A DNA stretch of 64,000 nucleotides from Cesiribacter sp964504565 (GCA_964504565.1 CAZDEY010000006.1:124001-188000), one strand, 5' to 3'; shown: positions 6,662-16,253, numbered from the stretch's first letter. Numbers and translations are program-made. The notes: generated by a model not told the origin, from the sequence alone.

Positions 6662-8107
6662 CTATAGGTTCGCTAGCTTCTCAAGAAGAATTTCGTCAAA
6701 ACGAACTAGTTTGGTTGGCGAGAAGTAAGGCGGATCGAGCAACCTCATTTTATCGGCCAACTGCTTAACCTTTTCGTACTTATTACGCTTGCTCTCCGAT
6801 ATACTAATCTTCATTATTTTAGTGAAGTACAGGATATGCTCGCAGGTTTCTTTCCCTAATAGGCGAATTTGGCGCTGAATAGAGTTGATAAGCTGGTTAA
6901 ATAAATCATAATCCGCTTGCAGGCAGTACTGCAGGGCCAACAAGGTCTTTATTTCAAGCTGGGCGTAGGGGTATTTTTTCAGGCTTACATCATTAAGCAG
7001 CTTGTTAATCCAACGGGCGGCCTCGTCGTATTTTTCGGCGTAGTAGCAGCTTAAGGCGCGGTATACAACATAAGTTATGTACTTAGGAATATCGTCCGTA
7101 TCTACATCAAAATCCTGGAACAGGGCATCGTTTTCCTCGTACATCAGCTCCGGATTGTTCATACGAAGGTGACGCTCAATTTTGGTGAGCAGGAATTGTG
7201 GCGGATACGTAAATAAGCTATAGTTGCTCATTAAGTGCCCGGCCGATTCGTTCACTTCTTCAAAGTAATTCTCGGCCTTGCGGAATACCTTATAGTAATT
7301 ATAATATTCCAGACGAAGGTACTCATACACCAGCTTCAGGTGGTAATAGATAGTATCCAGGTGGTACATTTCGAAGATTGACTGCATACGGTCCAGCACA
7401 TCTTCAATAGGTTCCAGATCCTGGTCAAGGTCTTCATCGCGTATCACAAACAGGCGATGAAATACATTCATACAGCTTTGGTAGATATACAGGCGGTGCG
7501 AGTCGTACAGTTTACATACGTTTTGCATCTCCTGGGTAAGTAGCGAAAGCTCAAGTTTCTCAATATCGCCACCGCTTAAGGTATATTCGCCGTATTTTTT
7601 AAAGTAATTAGTCAGTAAATCCTCGGCCTTATCAACCGCCAGCATATACGCTACGTGCTGGTTATATAGCTGCGAATACGAGAAATGATCGGGCGTATTC
7701 ACGTGCATTTTCTTAAGGCTTTTGTACACCACCGTCAGCTCATTGGCCAGGTCGTAGTCCTGAAGCTCCTTTTCCAGCTTTTTGAGGGTAGCAATGGCTA
7801 TGGCTCGCTTCTTGGTAAAAATTACCTCGTTTATATTGGCAACTTTCTTCAAGATGTCCGTACGAGGGTTTTCCATCTGCTGCAGCAGGTACTCCTCAAT
7901 TTTCTGGTTTAGGCGTGAACGGAGTGTATAATACGCATTGGTATTCACCTCCAGTTCGTCCATAACTTTGTTATCCGACACGGACTTCTCGCGCATGGCT
8001 TTAAGCAAATACGCCGATTTTTCGGCGCTGCTATCCATTAAGGAGTCGTATATGTTGGTATAATCGGCATCCGAAAGCTGTTTGATGATATTCTTAAGCT
8101 TGGCCAT
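6662..8107 (-). CDS. Conserved-looking helical protein of unknown function
   Basis: I do not recognise this 481-residue protein. It has no signal peptide and no membrane segment. It is rich in Leu, Tyr, Lys and Glu, with long amphipathic helices throughout, and the section from about residue 300 looks like TPR-type helical pairs (YRALSCYYAEKYDEAARWINKLL). The N-terminal 100 residues read like a small helical domain ending in a coiled coil. A scaffold role is possible but is only an inference from the helical repeats. The gene stands alone: its 5' neighbour is transcribed the same way 170 bases upstream, and it ends against a convergent response-regulator gene with terminators between. Confidence 0.7.
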   Translation of the reverse strand: MAKLKNIIKQLSDADYTNIYDSLMDSSAEKSAYLLKAMREKSVSDNKVMDELEVNTNAYYTLRSRLNQKIEEYLLQQMENPRTDILKKVANINEVIFTKKRAIAIATLKKLEKELQDYDLANELTVVYKSLKKMHVNTPDHFSYSQLYNQHVAYMLAVDKAEDLLTNYFKKYGEYTLSGGDIEKLELSLLTQEMQNVCKLYDSHRLYIYQSCMNVFHRLFVIRDEDLDQDLEPIEDVLDRMQSIFEMYHLDTIYYHLKLVYEYLRLEYYNYYKVFRKAENYFEEVNESAGHLMSNYSLFTYPPQFLLTKIERHLRMNNPELMYEENDALFQDFDVDTDDIPKYITYVVYRALSCYYAEKYDEAARWINKLLNDVSLKKYPYAQLEIKTLLALQYCLQADYDLFNQLINSIQRQIRLLGKETCEHILYFTKIMKISISESKRNKYEKVKQLADKMRLLDPPYFSPTKLVRFDEILLEKLANL

Positions 8108-8277
8108 AAATGTAGCTATATAGGGTAGTACTTCTGCTGGTTATAAAATGATCCTGTAGAAGTAAAGGTAAACTTGAGTTTAAAACTTACAACCGCTGAA
8201 TTTAAAAAAATTCTCTTCAAATGTTAAAATTTTTTAGTCAATTCCAGCATAAATAGCCCCATCTTTCTAGGATTTGT

Positions 8278-9153
8278 CTAACTATGTATACTTTTCAACC
8301 ATTCCGGAAGCGTCTTTTTGCCAAGTTTAGGGGCAACTTCCGGCTGGGTGCTTACTTTGTAAAAGAATTCCAGCTTATCGTACAAGGTAGTAGCCAACAA
8401 TGGAAAGGGCAGCATGCCTAAAGAAGCCAGCCACCTCGGAACTGCTACCAGGGTTGCTTCCGGCACGGCCAGTTTTATAATCATTTCGTTAATTTCGGCG
8501 CGGGTATAAACCTCAGGCCCTCCGGCGGGCAACTCTTCCGGCCCGTCTTCAATATTTTCAGCAATTAGTTGGCCTAAATCGGCCGGGTGAATGGGGTTCG
8601 TTTTCCAGTGGCCATCGCCTAACTGAGGCAGTATTTTAGTTTTTTGAGCCAGCTTTACTAAGTTCATAAAGCCGGTGAATAAGCCAACCGGTTGCACTAT
8701 AGTGTATGATAATCCGCTATGCCTAACCCGCTCCGCAAACTGATGGTGCACGCGAGGCACTTCAGCGTATTGGTTTTTTTCGGCATCGTACATACTTACG
8801 TAAACAAACCGCTTTACATTAGCTTTTAGGGCCTCGGTTAATACATTAGCATTGCCCAGCACATCCACCTTCTGAAATCCATCGGAGCTAGTATCAAAAA
8901 TATTCAGGCTGTTGCCTAGGGCTGAACATACAATATCCATTCCTTCGGCTATACCGTAAATTTGATCGGCTTCGGCAGCATTGCCAATCCGTTGCTCGTC
9001 GGTATAGCTTTCAGCTTCTTTTTGTTCTTGAGCATTAAGGCAAAGCCCCCGAACAAAATATCCCATTTTCTGTAATTGCTTGCCAATTTCTGAGCCTAAG
9101 GCCCCACCGGCCCCAACTAGTAAAACTTTAGCTTTGCTGCCTTTATTTTCCAT
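8278..9153 (-). CDS. Atypical SDR / NAD(P)-binding protein (NmrA-like)
   Basis: The 291-residue protein opens with the Rossmann motif KVLLVGAGGALGSEIG (residues 9-24), of the GxGGxxG kind found in atypical short-chain dehydrogenases. The second half follows the family with a YVSMYDAEK strand and LSYTIVQPVGLFTG. The usual YxxxK pair is not evident, as in NmrA-like and complex I assembly-type members that bind NAD(P)H without a clear reaction. It is cytosolic and monocistronic, divergent from the potassium channel gene, with about 80 bases between starts. The substrate is unknown. Confidence 0.82.
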   Translation of the reverse strand: MENKGSKAKVLLVGAGGALGSEIGKQLQKMGYFVRGLCLNAQEQKEAESYTDEQRIGNAAEADQIYGIAEGMDIVCSALGNSLNIFDTSSDGFQKVDVLGNANVLTEALKANVKRFVYVSMYDAEKNQYAEVPRVHHQFAERVRHSGLSYTIVQPVGLFTGFMNLVKLAQKTKILPQLGDGHWKTNPIHPADLGQLIAENIEDGPEELPAGGPEVYTRAEINEMIIKLAVPEATLVAVPRWLASLGMLPFPLLATTLYDKLEFFYKVSTQPEVAPKLGKKTLPEWLKSIHS

Positions 9154-9233
9154 ATTTCAGTATAAACTTCAGAAAGCTAAAGTATGTTGGGTAACCACTT
9201 CAGACTTAAAATACAAATACCTATTTTGCGGCT

Positions 9234-10283
9234 ATGCACCTACCGGAACGCAGCCAGCGGTTTAAACTTAACCCCCTACGCAACAGCATACAGCGTTTAA
9301 TAGCTGCCGTGCTACTACTGCTTGTAAGCATGATAGTTGGGGTGGTAGGTTTTATGCTTATTGAAGGCTACCAGCTTACCGAGGCTTTCTACATGATGGT
9401 TATAACTATTGCCACGGTAGGCTTTCAGGAGGTACGCCCTTTAAGCGAGATGGGCCGGATATTCACCAGCTTTTACATAATTTTTAACTTAGGAGTAGCC
9501 GCTTACGCGGTTGGCGTTTTTACCACCTATCTGTTTGAGGGCGAACTACAGCGAATTTTCCAGAATATTATTACCAATCGGGAAGTTAACCGAATGAAAG
9601 ACCACATTATACTTTGCGGTTTTGGCCGAAACGGCATGAAGGCCGCCGAAGAACTTAATAAAAGCAACCGGAAGTTTGTAATTATAGAGTCCGACCCGGA
9701 GGTTATTAATGCTTACCACAGCGATAGCCGCTACCAATTTATTTTGGGCGATGCCACGGTAGACGATGTATTGCTTAATGCCGGCATACAGCGGGCTGGC
9801 ACAATAATTACCACCTTACCCCGCGATGCTGAAAGTGTTTTTATAAGCCTGACTGCCCGGGAGCTAAACCCCGGCATCTACATTATAGCCCGCGCCACCG
9901 ACGAGAAAACCGAGAAAAAACTGTACCGCGCCGGGGCCAGCCGCGTAGTGTTGCCCGATGCCCTAGGCGGCCTGCATATGGCCCACCTGGTTACTAAGCC
10001 CTACGTAATTGAGTTTTTGGATATGCTCAATGGCGTAGGCGAACACAAATTAGGCCTGGAGGAACTACGCTACGCCAGCCTGAAAAGCCAGTACCGCAAC
10101 AAAACCGTGCGCGAGCTGGACATCAGGAATAAAACCGGGGCTACGGTAATTGCTATTAAGGATAATGTGCGGGGTTTTATATTTAACCCCAACCCGCAGG
10201 ATATACTTGGCCAGGACGATATCCTGATAATTTTAGGCAGCGAAGGCGACTTAAAGCGGTTTAGGTTGGAGTATATGGGGTAG
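9234..10283 (+). CDS. Two-TM potassium channel with RCK (TrkA-N/TrkA-C) domain
   Basis: The 349-residue protein has two membrane helices (about 20-42 and 75-97) around a pore loop with filter TVGF at residues 61-64. It then has a Rossmann RCK domain starting HIILCGFGRNG and a TrkA-C domain near the end. This is the MthK-type plan: a tetrameric K+ channel gated by a ligand on the cytosolic ring. The filter is followed by Gln-Glu instead of the common Gly-Asp. The ATG at 9234 places a short cytosolic lead before TM1. It is followed 32 bases later by a separate secreted-protein gene. Confidence 0.88.
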   Translation: MHLPERSQRFKLNPLRNSIQRLIAAVLLLLVSMIVGVVGFMLIEGYQLTEAFYMMVITIATVGFQEVRPLSEMGRIFTSFYIIFNLGVAAYAVGVFTTYLFEGELQRIFQNIITNREVNRMKDHIILCGFGRNGMKAAEELNKSNRKFVIIESDPEVINAYHSDSRYQFILGDATVDDVLLNAGIQRAGTIITTLPRDAESVFISLTARELNPGIYIIARATDEKTEKKLYRAGASRVVLPDALGGLHMAHLVTKPYVIEFLDMLNGVGEHKLGLEELRYASLKSQYRNKTVRELDIRNKTGATVIAIKDNVRGFIFNPNPQDILGQDDILIILGSEGDLKRFRLEYMG

Positions 10284-10315
10284 AAAATCTGGCGGTGAAA
10301 CCATAACTCATTTAT

Positions 10316-11092
10316 ATGAAAAAAACCATTTTATTAAGTATAACTATCTTATCAGTTCTGTATGCTGAATGGGCACACGCCCAGTTTATGAAATGCGATA
10401 CCCTGGTAAGATACGATAATTACACTGGACTAGAAAAGAAGTTTACACCAACTAATTGGGGTTTAGGGGTTACGTTAGGCTTTACTCACTATAAATACCA
10501 ACCTAAAACCGCATATTACCTCGGCAACCATAACGGAGCAAACTTTAAACTTCAAGCCCTTTATAGAAATTTTGTTCTAGCATTTGACTTTCGTCCTGCT
10601 ACTATTGAACTAAACAATCCGGTACAGTATGGTGAGCAAATAATTACACCAAACGCAGATTTCAACGTTATAAAAACCGATATAACGCTGGGGTACTATA
10701 TAGCGTTGCCCCACAAATTTGGGTTAGAGCCGCAGGTTGGTACAGTAAATACCAGGTTCATAGTTATTAATGAAGATGAGTTAAACGAAAGTTTTGATCT
10801 TCCCTCGGTTAGAGGATTAACTACCGGGCTTTCGGTATACAAGTTTTTTCAGTTTAAAGGTTGCGGAGATTATTACGGTTTTTATGTAAATGCTAATTAT
10901 AACCACGCTGATTACACCAGATTAAATCAGAATATGGGGAAGAATTTTATTGGGGTGGAAGTCGGCATAGCTACGCGCGGCTTATTCTTCAGGAAAGTAA
11001 AAGGCCAAATTCCCAGACTGCAAAGAGAAGGGCGTACTATGAAAAATTTCCACAAAATAGCCAACCACTCCCCCACCCCAAAAACCGCTTAA
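10316..11092 (+). CDS. Secreted or outer-membrane beta-rich protein of unknown function
   Basis: This 258-residue protein has a signal peptide (KKTILLSITILSVLYAEWAHAQ, cleavage near residue 22). The mature part alternates hydrophobic and polar residues with many aromatic and Asn residues, as in small outer-membrane beta-barrels. I recognise no family. The base composition is more AT-rich than in the channel gene before it. It could be co-transcribed with the channel (32-nt gap) but no functional link is evident. Confidence 0.65.
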   Translation: MKKTILLSITILSVLYAEWAHAQFMKCDTLVRYDNYTGLEKKFTPTNWGLGVTLGFTHYKYQPKTAYYLGNHNGANFKLQALYRNFVLAFDFRPATIELNNPVQYGEQIITPNADFNVIKTDITLGYYIALPHKFGLEPQVGTVNTRFIVINEDELNESFDLPSVRGLTTGLSVYKFFQFKGCGDYYGFYVNANYNHADYTRLNQNMGKNFIGVEVGIATRGLFFRKVKGQIPRLQREGRTMKNFHKIANHSPTPKTA

Positions 11093-11233
11093 CCCAAAGC
11101 TATTTTTTTCCTGCGCCAAAGCCTATACCTTAGTATTAATAGATTTAAGATGTGAGACTTTAGATATGAGATTAAAATCTAAAGCCAGTTAACACCTTAA
11201 TACTAACTACTTAATACTTTGTACTAAAAAAGC

Positions 11234-12265
11234 ATGACTAGGCGCACGGTATACTGGCTTTGCCAAATTGGGGGGTGGTCGCTGTACTGCATCATCAATT
11301 TGTTCTTTCTGCTGCTGGGCAAAGATATTAGTGCTAACTACTACTTATTTGTGCTGCTCAGCACCGCTTACCTGCTAGTTTTTTCGCACCTGTTCCGCCT
11401 CTATATTCATAAGCGCGATTGGCTGCACCTTTCTACCGGTAAGCTGCTTCCCCGCCTATTAATGGGCATTTTAGTAATAAGTGTTCTCACTAACTTATTT
11501 CAGGCTAATACCAACATAGTCCTGCGCGGCTCGTTTTCGGCCTTTAACCTTACCCAATCGGTGCTGGATATTCTTACCAATCTGGTACTGTTCAGCCTCT
11601 GGACGTTCATCTACATTGGTTACCACTACGTAGAGCGCTATAATGCTACCCTGAAGTACGAGGCAGCTATTAACGAAATGACCCTGAACCGCCTAAAGAG
11701 TCAGCTTAACCCGCATTTTATGTTTAATGCCCTTAACAGCATTAGGGCATTGGTAGATGAAGAACCGGCCAAAGCCAAAGAAGCTATTACCCAGATGAGC
11801 AATATTTTGCGCAACAGCCTGGTGATGGACAAGCGCAAACTGGTTCCGTTTAAAGATGAGCTGCAAACCGTTAAGGATTATCTGGCTTTAGAAACCATCC
11901 GTTTCGAGGAACGCCTGCAGAGCCATATTACCGTAGACCCCGAGGCCGAAGATTTTCCTATACCGCCCATGATGCTGCAAACCTTGGTGGAAAACGGCAT
12001 TAAGCACGGCATCAGTAATTTAATTGAGGGCGGAATATTGCAGCTAGTAGCCTACGAGAAAGATAACCTGCTGCACGTGGATATACGCAACAGCGGCCAA
12101 TATGTAAACGGCAAAGCCAGCAGTAAAGCTAAAAGTACCGGACTTGGCTTAGCCAATACCCGCCAACGCTTGCGGCTGCTCTACGGCGAGCGGGCAACTT
12201 TCAAGATCAAGAACTTCGACCAAAATACCGTTCTCACCCAATTAATACTACCTAAACTGAACTAA
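11234..12265 (+). CDS. LytS/YehU-type sensor histidine kinase
   Basis: The 343-residue kinase has four membrane helices in its first 130 residues with almost no extracytoplasmic domain, then a His_kinase domain with the phospho-acceptor His161 in SQLNPHFMFNALNSI. It ends in a HATPase with the Asn box LVENGIKHG and the Gly box STGLGLANTRQRL. Kinases of this family pair with LytTR response regulators, and one starts 2 bases downstream, so the two form an operon. The signal is unknown; envelope state or small hydrophobic ligands are typical for the family. Confidence 0.92.
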   Translation: MTRRTVYWLCQIGGWSLYCIINLFFLLLGKDISANYYLFVLLSTAYLLVFSHLFRLYIHKRDWLHLSTGKLLPRLLMGILVISVLTNLFQANTNIVLRGSFSAFNLTQSVLDILTNLVLFSLWTFIYIGYHYVERYNATLKYEAAINEMTLNRLKSQLNPHFMFNALNSIRALVDEEPAKAKEAITQMSNILRNSLVMDKRKLVPFKDELQTVKDYLALETIRFEERLQSHITVDPEAEDFPIPPMMLQTLVENGIKHGISNLIEGGILQLVAYEKDNLLHVDIRNSGQYVNGKASSKAKSTGLGLANTRQRLRLLYGERATFKIKNFDQNTVLTQLILPKLN

Positions 12266-12267
12266 GT

Positions 12268-13020
12268 ATGATACGCACCCTTATAGTTGACGACGAACGC
12301 CTGGCCCGCAAAGAACTAAAAAGCCTGCTGGCTGACTACCATGAAATTGAGGTAGTAGAAGAGGCTATGAACGCCGATGATGCCTACCAGAAAATAGAAG
12401 AACTCAGCCCGGATTTGCTGTTTCTGGATATACAAATGCCTGGAAAAACCGGCTTCGAACTTTTGGAAATGCTGGACTCGGCCCCTATGGTGGTATTTAC
12501 CACCGCTTACGATGAGTACGCTATTAAGGCATTTGACGTTAACGCGTTGGACTACGTAATTAAGCCAATTCAGCAAGACCGCCTACGCGATGCTATTGAG
12601 AAAGTAAAAACGCGCTTTGCGGCTGATTCCAGCAAAAAAGATAAAAAGACCGGTACCGACGCTGCCGAGGAAAAGAGCGAAAAACTAGGCCCCAACGATC
12701 AGGTATTTGTAAAGGACGGCGATAAGTGCTGGTTTGTGCGCCTAAGCAAAGTACGCTTATTTGAAAGCGACGGCAACTACATAAAGGTTTACTTCGATGG
12801 TCACCGCCCCATGATCCACAAAAGCCTGAACGCGCTGGACGAACGACTGGACGATAAAGTATTCTTCCGGGCTAACCGCAAACACATGATTAACCTAAAC
12901 TGGGTAGATAACATTGAACCCTGGTTCAACGGCGGCTTAATGGTTACCCTGCAAGGAGGCGAGAAGGTAGAAGTAAGCCGCCGCCAAGCCACCCGCTTCA
13001 AAGAAATGATGAGCCTTTAA
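12268..13020 (+). CDS. LytTR-type response regulator
   Basis: The 250-residue protein has a receiver domain with acidic pair Asp8-Asp9, phospho-acceptor Asp54 (LLFLDIQMP) and Lys in VIKPI. A charged linker rich in Lys and Glu (about 115-140) leads to a C-terminal LytTR DNA-binding domain (VRLFESDGNYIKVYF ... HKSLNALDERL). It sits 2 bases after its presumed kinase. LytTR regulators bind paired imperfect direct repeats; I could not point to a site here. Confidence 0.94.
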   Translation: MIRTLIVDDERLARKELKSLLADYHEIEVVEEAMNADDAYQKIEELSPDLLFLDIQMPGKTGFELLEMLDSAPMVVFTTAYDEYAIKAFDVNALDYVIKPIQQDRLRDAIEKVKTRFAADSSKKDKKTGTDAAEEKSEKLGPNDQVFVKDGDKCWFVRLSKVRLFESDGNYIKVYFDGHRPMIHKSLNALDERLDDKVFFRANRKHMINLNWVDNIEPWFNGGLMVTLQGGEKVEVSRRQATRFKEMMSL

Positions 13021-13168
13021 AAATTGGTGAATTACCGAAGGAGTGAAGGACCGAATTGGTGAGTTAGTGAATTGATGAATTAGTTGCTAGTTTCGGGCTT
13101 GGCTGATTTTGCTTCCTGACGGTAAACAGCATCAGCTAATTCGTAATTATTAATTCGTAATTAATTAA
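13021..13168. repeat. Degenerate repeats before the mutS-like gene
   Basis: The spacer begins with imperfect GAATTGGTGAGTTAGTGAATTGATGAATTAG words (13022-13085) and ends with two AATTCGTAATTA units (13138-13166) directly before the start codon. The same words recur at 62590-62615 and 4312-4345. Confidence 0.6.
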
Positions 13169-15010
13169 ATGGTTAAGCCCGAAGTTCAGAAGTACTTTCA
13201 GGATAATGTTGTGCAATACCAAAAAACTGCTGAAACCCTGGCAGCGGCGGTGTTGCGCTGGTCGTGGTTGCGGGCGGTGTACTTTATAGTAGTGGCCGGG
13301 CTGGTGTTGTATTTTGCCAATCAGCGTATGGGCTTGGGCGTAGTTGGCAGCCTGGCCCTGGGAGCCATAGGTTTTGTAGGGCTTATAGTCAGGCATAACC
13401 ACCTTAAAAAGCAGCGCAATCTCTATCAGCAACTGCACCTTATAAATCAGGAGGAACTTGACCGCCAAGAGCATCACTTTACCGATTTGCCGGATGGGGC
13501 AGAGTTTAAGCATCCCTTCCACCCCTACGCCAAAGACTTAGATATTTTCGGGAAGCATTCCCTATTTCAGTACTTAAACCGCACCTCAACCCCCGGCGGG
13601 CAGGCTCGTTTGGCTCATTATTTGAAGCAGGCCGCCCCGGCCGAAGTGGTTCTTCAGCGACAGGCTGCCGCGCAGGAGCTAGCCGGCGCGCCGGAATGGC
13701 GGCAGCAATTTGCGGCGCAGGGCCGTATGTTCCCCAAAAAACCCGATAGCCTCGGGGCGTTCTATGAATGGTTGAATGCTCCCAACAAAGTATTAAATGC
13801 CAAATGGCCGTGGGCTGCCTTAGCTACTTTGCCGGCAGTTTCGGTGGTTATAATCGTTATGGCATCATTTGGCATGCTTACTTGGAGTTGGCTTTGGCTA
13901 CCGGTTATACTAAACGGCATAATTTTAAGCCGAGTAATTCCGCTTTCGCGAGCTGCCCATAAAGCTACCGAACCGGCGCTGGGTACCTTAAAAACTCTGG
14001 CCAGCAGTTCAAAACTTATTGAACAGAAAGAGTGGTCATCATCTTTGCTAAAATCATTAAAAGAAGAATTAAGCAGCGAAGATAAAAAGCTGGCCTCCCA
14101 GCAAATAGGTCTCCTAAGTAGCATACTTACCGGCCTGGAGTCGCAAAACAATGCGTTCTATTTTATGCTGAATTTCCTGTTTCTGCAAGATCTGTACTGG
14201 CTGCTCCGGGCCGAACGCTGGCGGGCGCTGCAGCAAACTTCTATTGAACGCTGGTTTGGAGCCATGTTTGAGTGGGAAGCCCTAAATAGCTTGGCTGGAT
14301 TAGCTTTTGCCGAACCCCACTGGAGCTGGCCGCAGTTAGCTACCGGCGAGGCCCACTTCGATGCTGAAGAATTAGGCCACCCCCTACTTACAGAGGGGCG
14401 CGTTACCAATAACTTCAAATTAATTGGCAACGGGCAGGCCGTTTTAATTACCGGTTCCAATATGGCGGGCAAGAGTACCTTTTTAAGAACCGTAGGAATA
14501 AATATTGTACTAGCCCTGGCCGGGGCTCCGGTTTGCGCTCGTCGGCTTAGCCTATCACCCATGCAGGTATTTACCAGTATGCGTACCGAAGATAACCTGG
14601 AAGAAAGCGTAAGCTCATTCTACGCCGAACTGCAGCGCCTGCAGCAACTTTTGGCTATAATTAAAGCGGACGAAAAGGTAGATTCCGATTTACCTATTCC
14701 GGATTCGGTGCAAACCGATCTGCCGGTATTATACTTTTTAGATGAAATTCTCAAAGGAACCAATAGCGAAGACCGACATCGGGGTGCTGCGGCCCTAATC
14801 CGGCAACTACAGAACTTAGGCGCTACCGGCCTGGTTTCCACCCACGATCTGGTACTGGGGCAAGCCGCCGAACAAACCGGTTTGCAGAATTACAGCTTTA
14901 ATAGTGTGGTGGAAGGCGATCAAATTCACTTCAACTACAAATTAGAACCCGGCATATGCACCAGCTTCAACGCCACCGCCCTTATGAAAAAAATGGGAAT
15001 AGAAGTTTAG
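13169..15010 (+). CDS. Membrane-anchored MutS-like ATPase
   Basis: The 613-residue protein carries a MutS-type ABC ATPase: Walker A GSNMAGKST near residues 430-438, Walker B LYFLDEILKGTNSED, and STHD. It has a MutS core-like helical region before it. The N-terminal mismatch-recognition and connector domains of MutS are missing, and so is the Smr domain of MutS2. In their place are two membrane helices (about 33-50 and 56-73), and two more hydrophobic stretches lie near residues 214-250. This form is known from Bacteroidota genomes but its role is not established; it should not be taken for the mismatch-repair protein. Confidence 0.85.
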   Translation: MVKPEVQKYFQDNVVQYQKTAETLAAAVLRWSWLRAVYFIVVAGLVLYFANQRMGLGVVGSLALGAIGFVGLIVRHNHLKKQRNLYQQLHLINQEELDRQEHHFTDLPDGAEFKHPFHPYAKDLDIFGKHSLFQYLNRTSTPGGQARLAHYLKQAAPAEVVLQRQAAAQELAGAPEWRQQFAAQGRMFPKKPDSLGAFYEWLNAPNKVLNAKWPWAALATLPAVSVVIIVMASFGMLTWSWLWLPVILNGIILSRVIPLSRAAHKATEPALGTLKTLASSSKLIEQKEWSSSLLKSLKEELSSEDKKLASQQIGLLSSILTGLESQNNAFYFMLNFLFLQDLYWLLRAERWRALQQTSIERWFGAMFEWEALNSLAGLAFAEPHWSWPQLATGEAHFDAEELGHPLLTEGRVTNNFKLIGNGQAVLITGSNMAGKSTFLRTVGINIVLALAGAPVCARRLSLSPMQVFTSMRTEDNLEESVSSFYAELQRLQQLLAIIKADEKVDSDLPIPDSVQTDLPVLYFLDEILKGTNSEDRHRGAAALIRQLQNLGATGLVSTHDLVLGQAAEQTGLQNYSFNSVVEGDQIHFNYKLEPGICTSFNATALMKKMGIEV

Positions 15011-15165
15011 GGTTTGGTGCCTGGTGGCTCGTGCTTAGTGCTTGGTAATTACTCGTTAATTATTCTGTCGAAACATCTATGGAAATTCCCTATTTTATCT
15101 TTCACTAACAGCCAATAACCACTATGCAAAACCAGCCACCAGCCACGAGGCACCAGGCACCAACC
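15011..15165. repeat. Imperfect inverted repeat spanning the anmK start
   Basis: Bases 15011-15033 and 15144-15165 are inverted copies that differ by one mismatch and one single-base gap. The right arm lies inside the first codons of anmK and encodes the low-complexity lead PPATRHQAP; the left arm begins right after the mutS-like stop. Confidence 0.8.
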
Positions 15166-16242
15166 ATAATCGGCTTGATGTCCGGCACTTCGTTGGATGG
15201 AATTGACTTGGCGGCCTGCCAGTTTTTCACTGATGAGGCCGGAAGATGGTCTTATAAGGTGCTGGCGGCTGACACCTACAAATACCCGACTGAATGGGAG
15301 CAGCGGCTCCGAAACGCTATGTCGCTATCGGGCCTGGAGCTTAGTTTATTAGATAGGGGATTAGGCAAGTTTTTAGGGGAGCAGGTAAGGGGATTTGTAA
15401 CGAAGCACAGTATAAATGCCGACTGGGTAGCCTCGCACGGCCATACCGTTTTCCATCAGCCGGAAAAAGGACTGAGCCTGCAAATTGGGCACGGCTATAG
15501 CCTGATGGCCGCCGCCGGATTGCCTGTTATTTCTGATTTCAGAAGCCTGGACGTAGCTTTAGGCGGACAGGGCGCACCCTTAGTACCCATTGGCGATGCC
15601 TTACTTTACAGCCAGTATAAATATTGCCTGAACTTGGGAGGTATCGCTAATATTTCATTCGAAAATGGCGGCAAACGTATAGCCTACGATATATGCCCGG
15701 CTAATGGCGTTTTAAACTGGCTGGCGCAGAAAGAAGGTAAAGCCTACGATGCCGATGGGGCAATGGCCGCTTCCGGAAAAGTTATTCCTGAATTGCTGCA
15801 AGAACTTAATTCGCTACCCTTTTACGCATTGCCGGCGCCCAAAAGTCTGGGCTTTGAGTGGGTAGAAGCTAACATCCTGCCGTTATTAAATAGATTCCAA
15901 CGTTACTCTACCGCTGATTTGAGTCAGACTTTCTGCCAGCATATGGCAGTTCAAATTAGACAGGCTATCGACAAAAATATGGTAACTACAGCCGGCAAGA
16001 TTCTGGTAACCGGCGGCGGTGCCCATCATATAGAGTTCATCAATATTTTGCGGAAGGAGTTAGATAAACTATCAGTTGAGGTTGTAATTCCGGATAGGCA
16101 GACTATTGAGTTTAAAGAAGCTATAGTTTTTGCATTTCTTGGCCACCTTAGACTTACCCGACAAACCAACAGCCTAAAAACAGTTACCGGAGCCAGCCGA
16201 AACAGCATCGGCGGAGCAATTTATAGTGAAAGAGTTTATTAA
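15124..16242 (+). CDS. anmK: Anhydro-N-acetylmuramic acid kinase
   Basis: This 372-residue cytosolic kinase converts 1,6-anhydro-MurNAc plus ATP into MurNAc-6-phosphate in peptidoglycan recycling. The signature IGLMSGTSLDGIDLAAC (residues 16-32), the DFRSLDVALGGQGAPLVPIGD stretch, and LVTGGGAHH near 295 are the ATP and sugar-binding elements. The first 14 residues (QNQPPATRHQAPT) are encoded by an inverted-repeat arm and have no counterpart in the family. No later ATG allows a full enzyme before the signature, so the start at 15124 stands. It lies 113 bases after the mutS-like gene. Confidence 0.95.
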   Translation: MQNQPPATRHQAPTIIGLMSGTSLDGIDLAACQFFTDEAGRWSYKVLAADTYKYPTEWEQRLRNAMSLSGLELSLLDRGLGKFLGEQVRGFVTKHSINADWVASHGHTVFHQPEKGLSLQIGHGYSLMAAAGLPVISDFRSLDVALGGQGAPLVPIGDALLYSQYKYCLNLGGIANISFENGGKRIAYDICPANGVLNWLAQKEGKAYDADGAMAASGKVIPELLQELNSLPFYALPAPKSLGFEWVEANILPLLNRFQRYSTADLSQTFCQHMAVQIRQAIDKNMVTTAGKILVTGGGAHHIEFINILRKELDKLSVEVVIPDRQTIEFKEAIVFAFLGHLRLTRQTNSLKTVTGASRNSIGGAIYSERVY

Positions 16243-16253
16243 GTTTCTGTCGC

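Noticed and set aside
13169..15010. Mismatch-repair MutS or MutS2
   Set aside because: The recognition and Smr domains are absent and membrane helices are present, so only the ATPase family is claimed.
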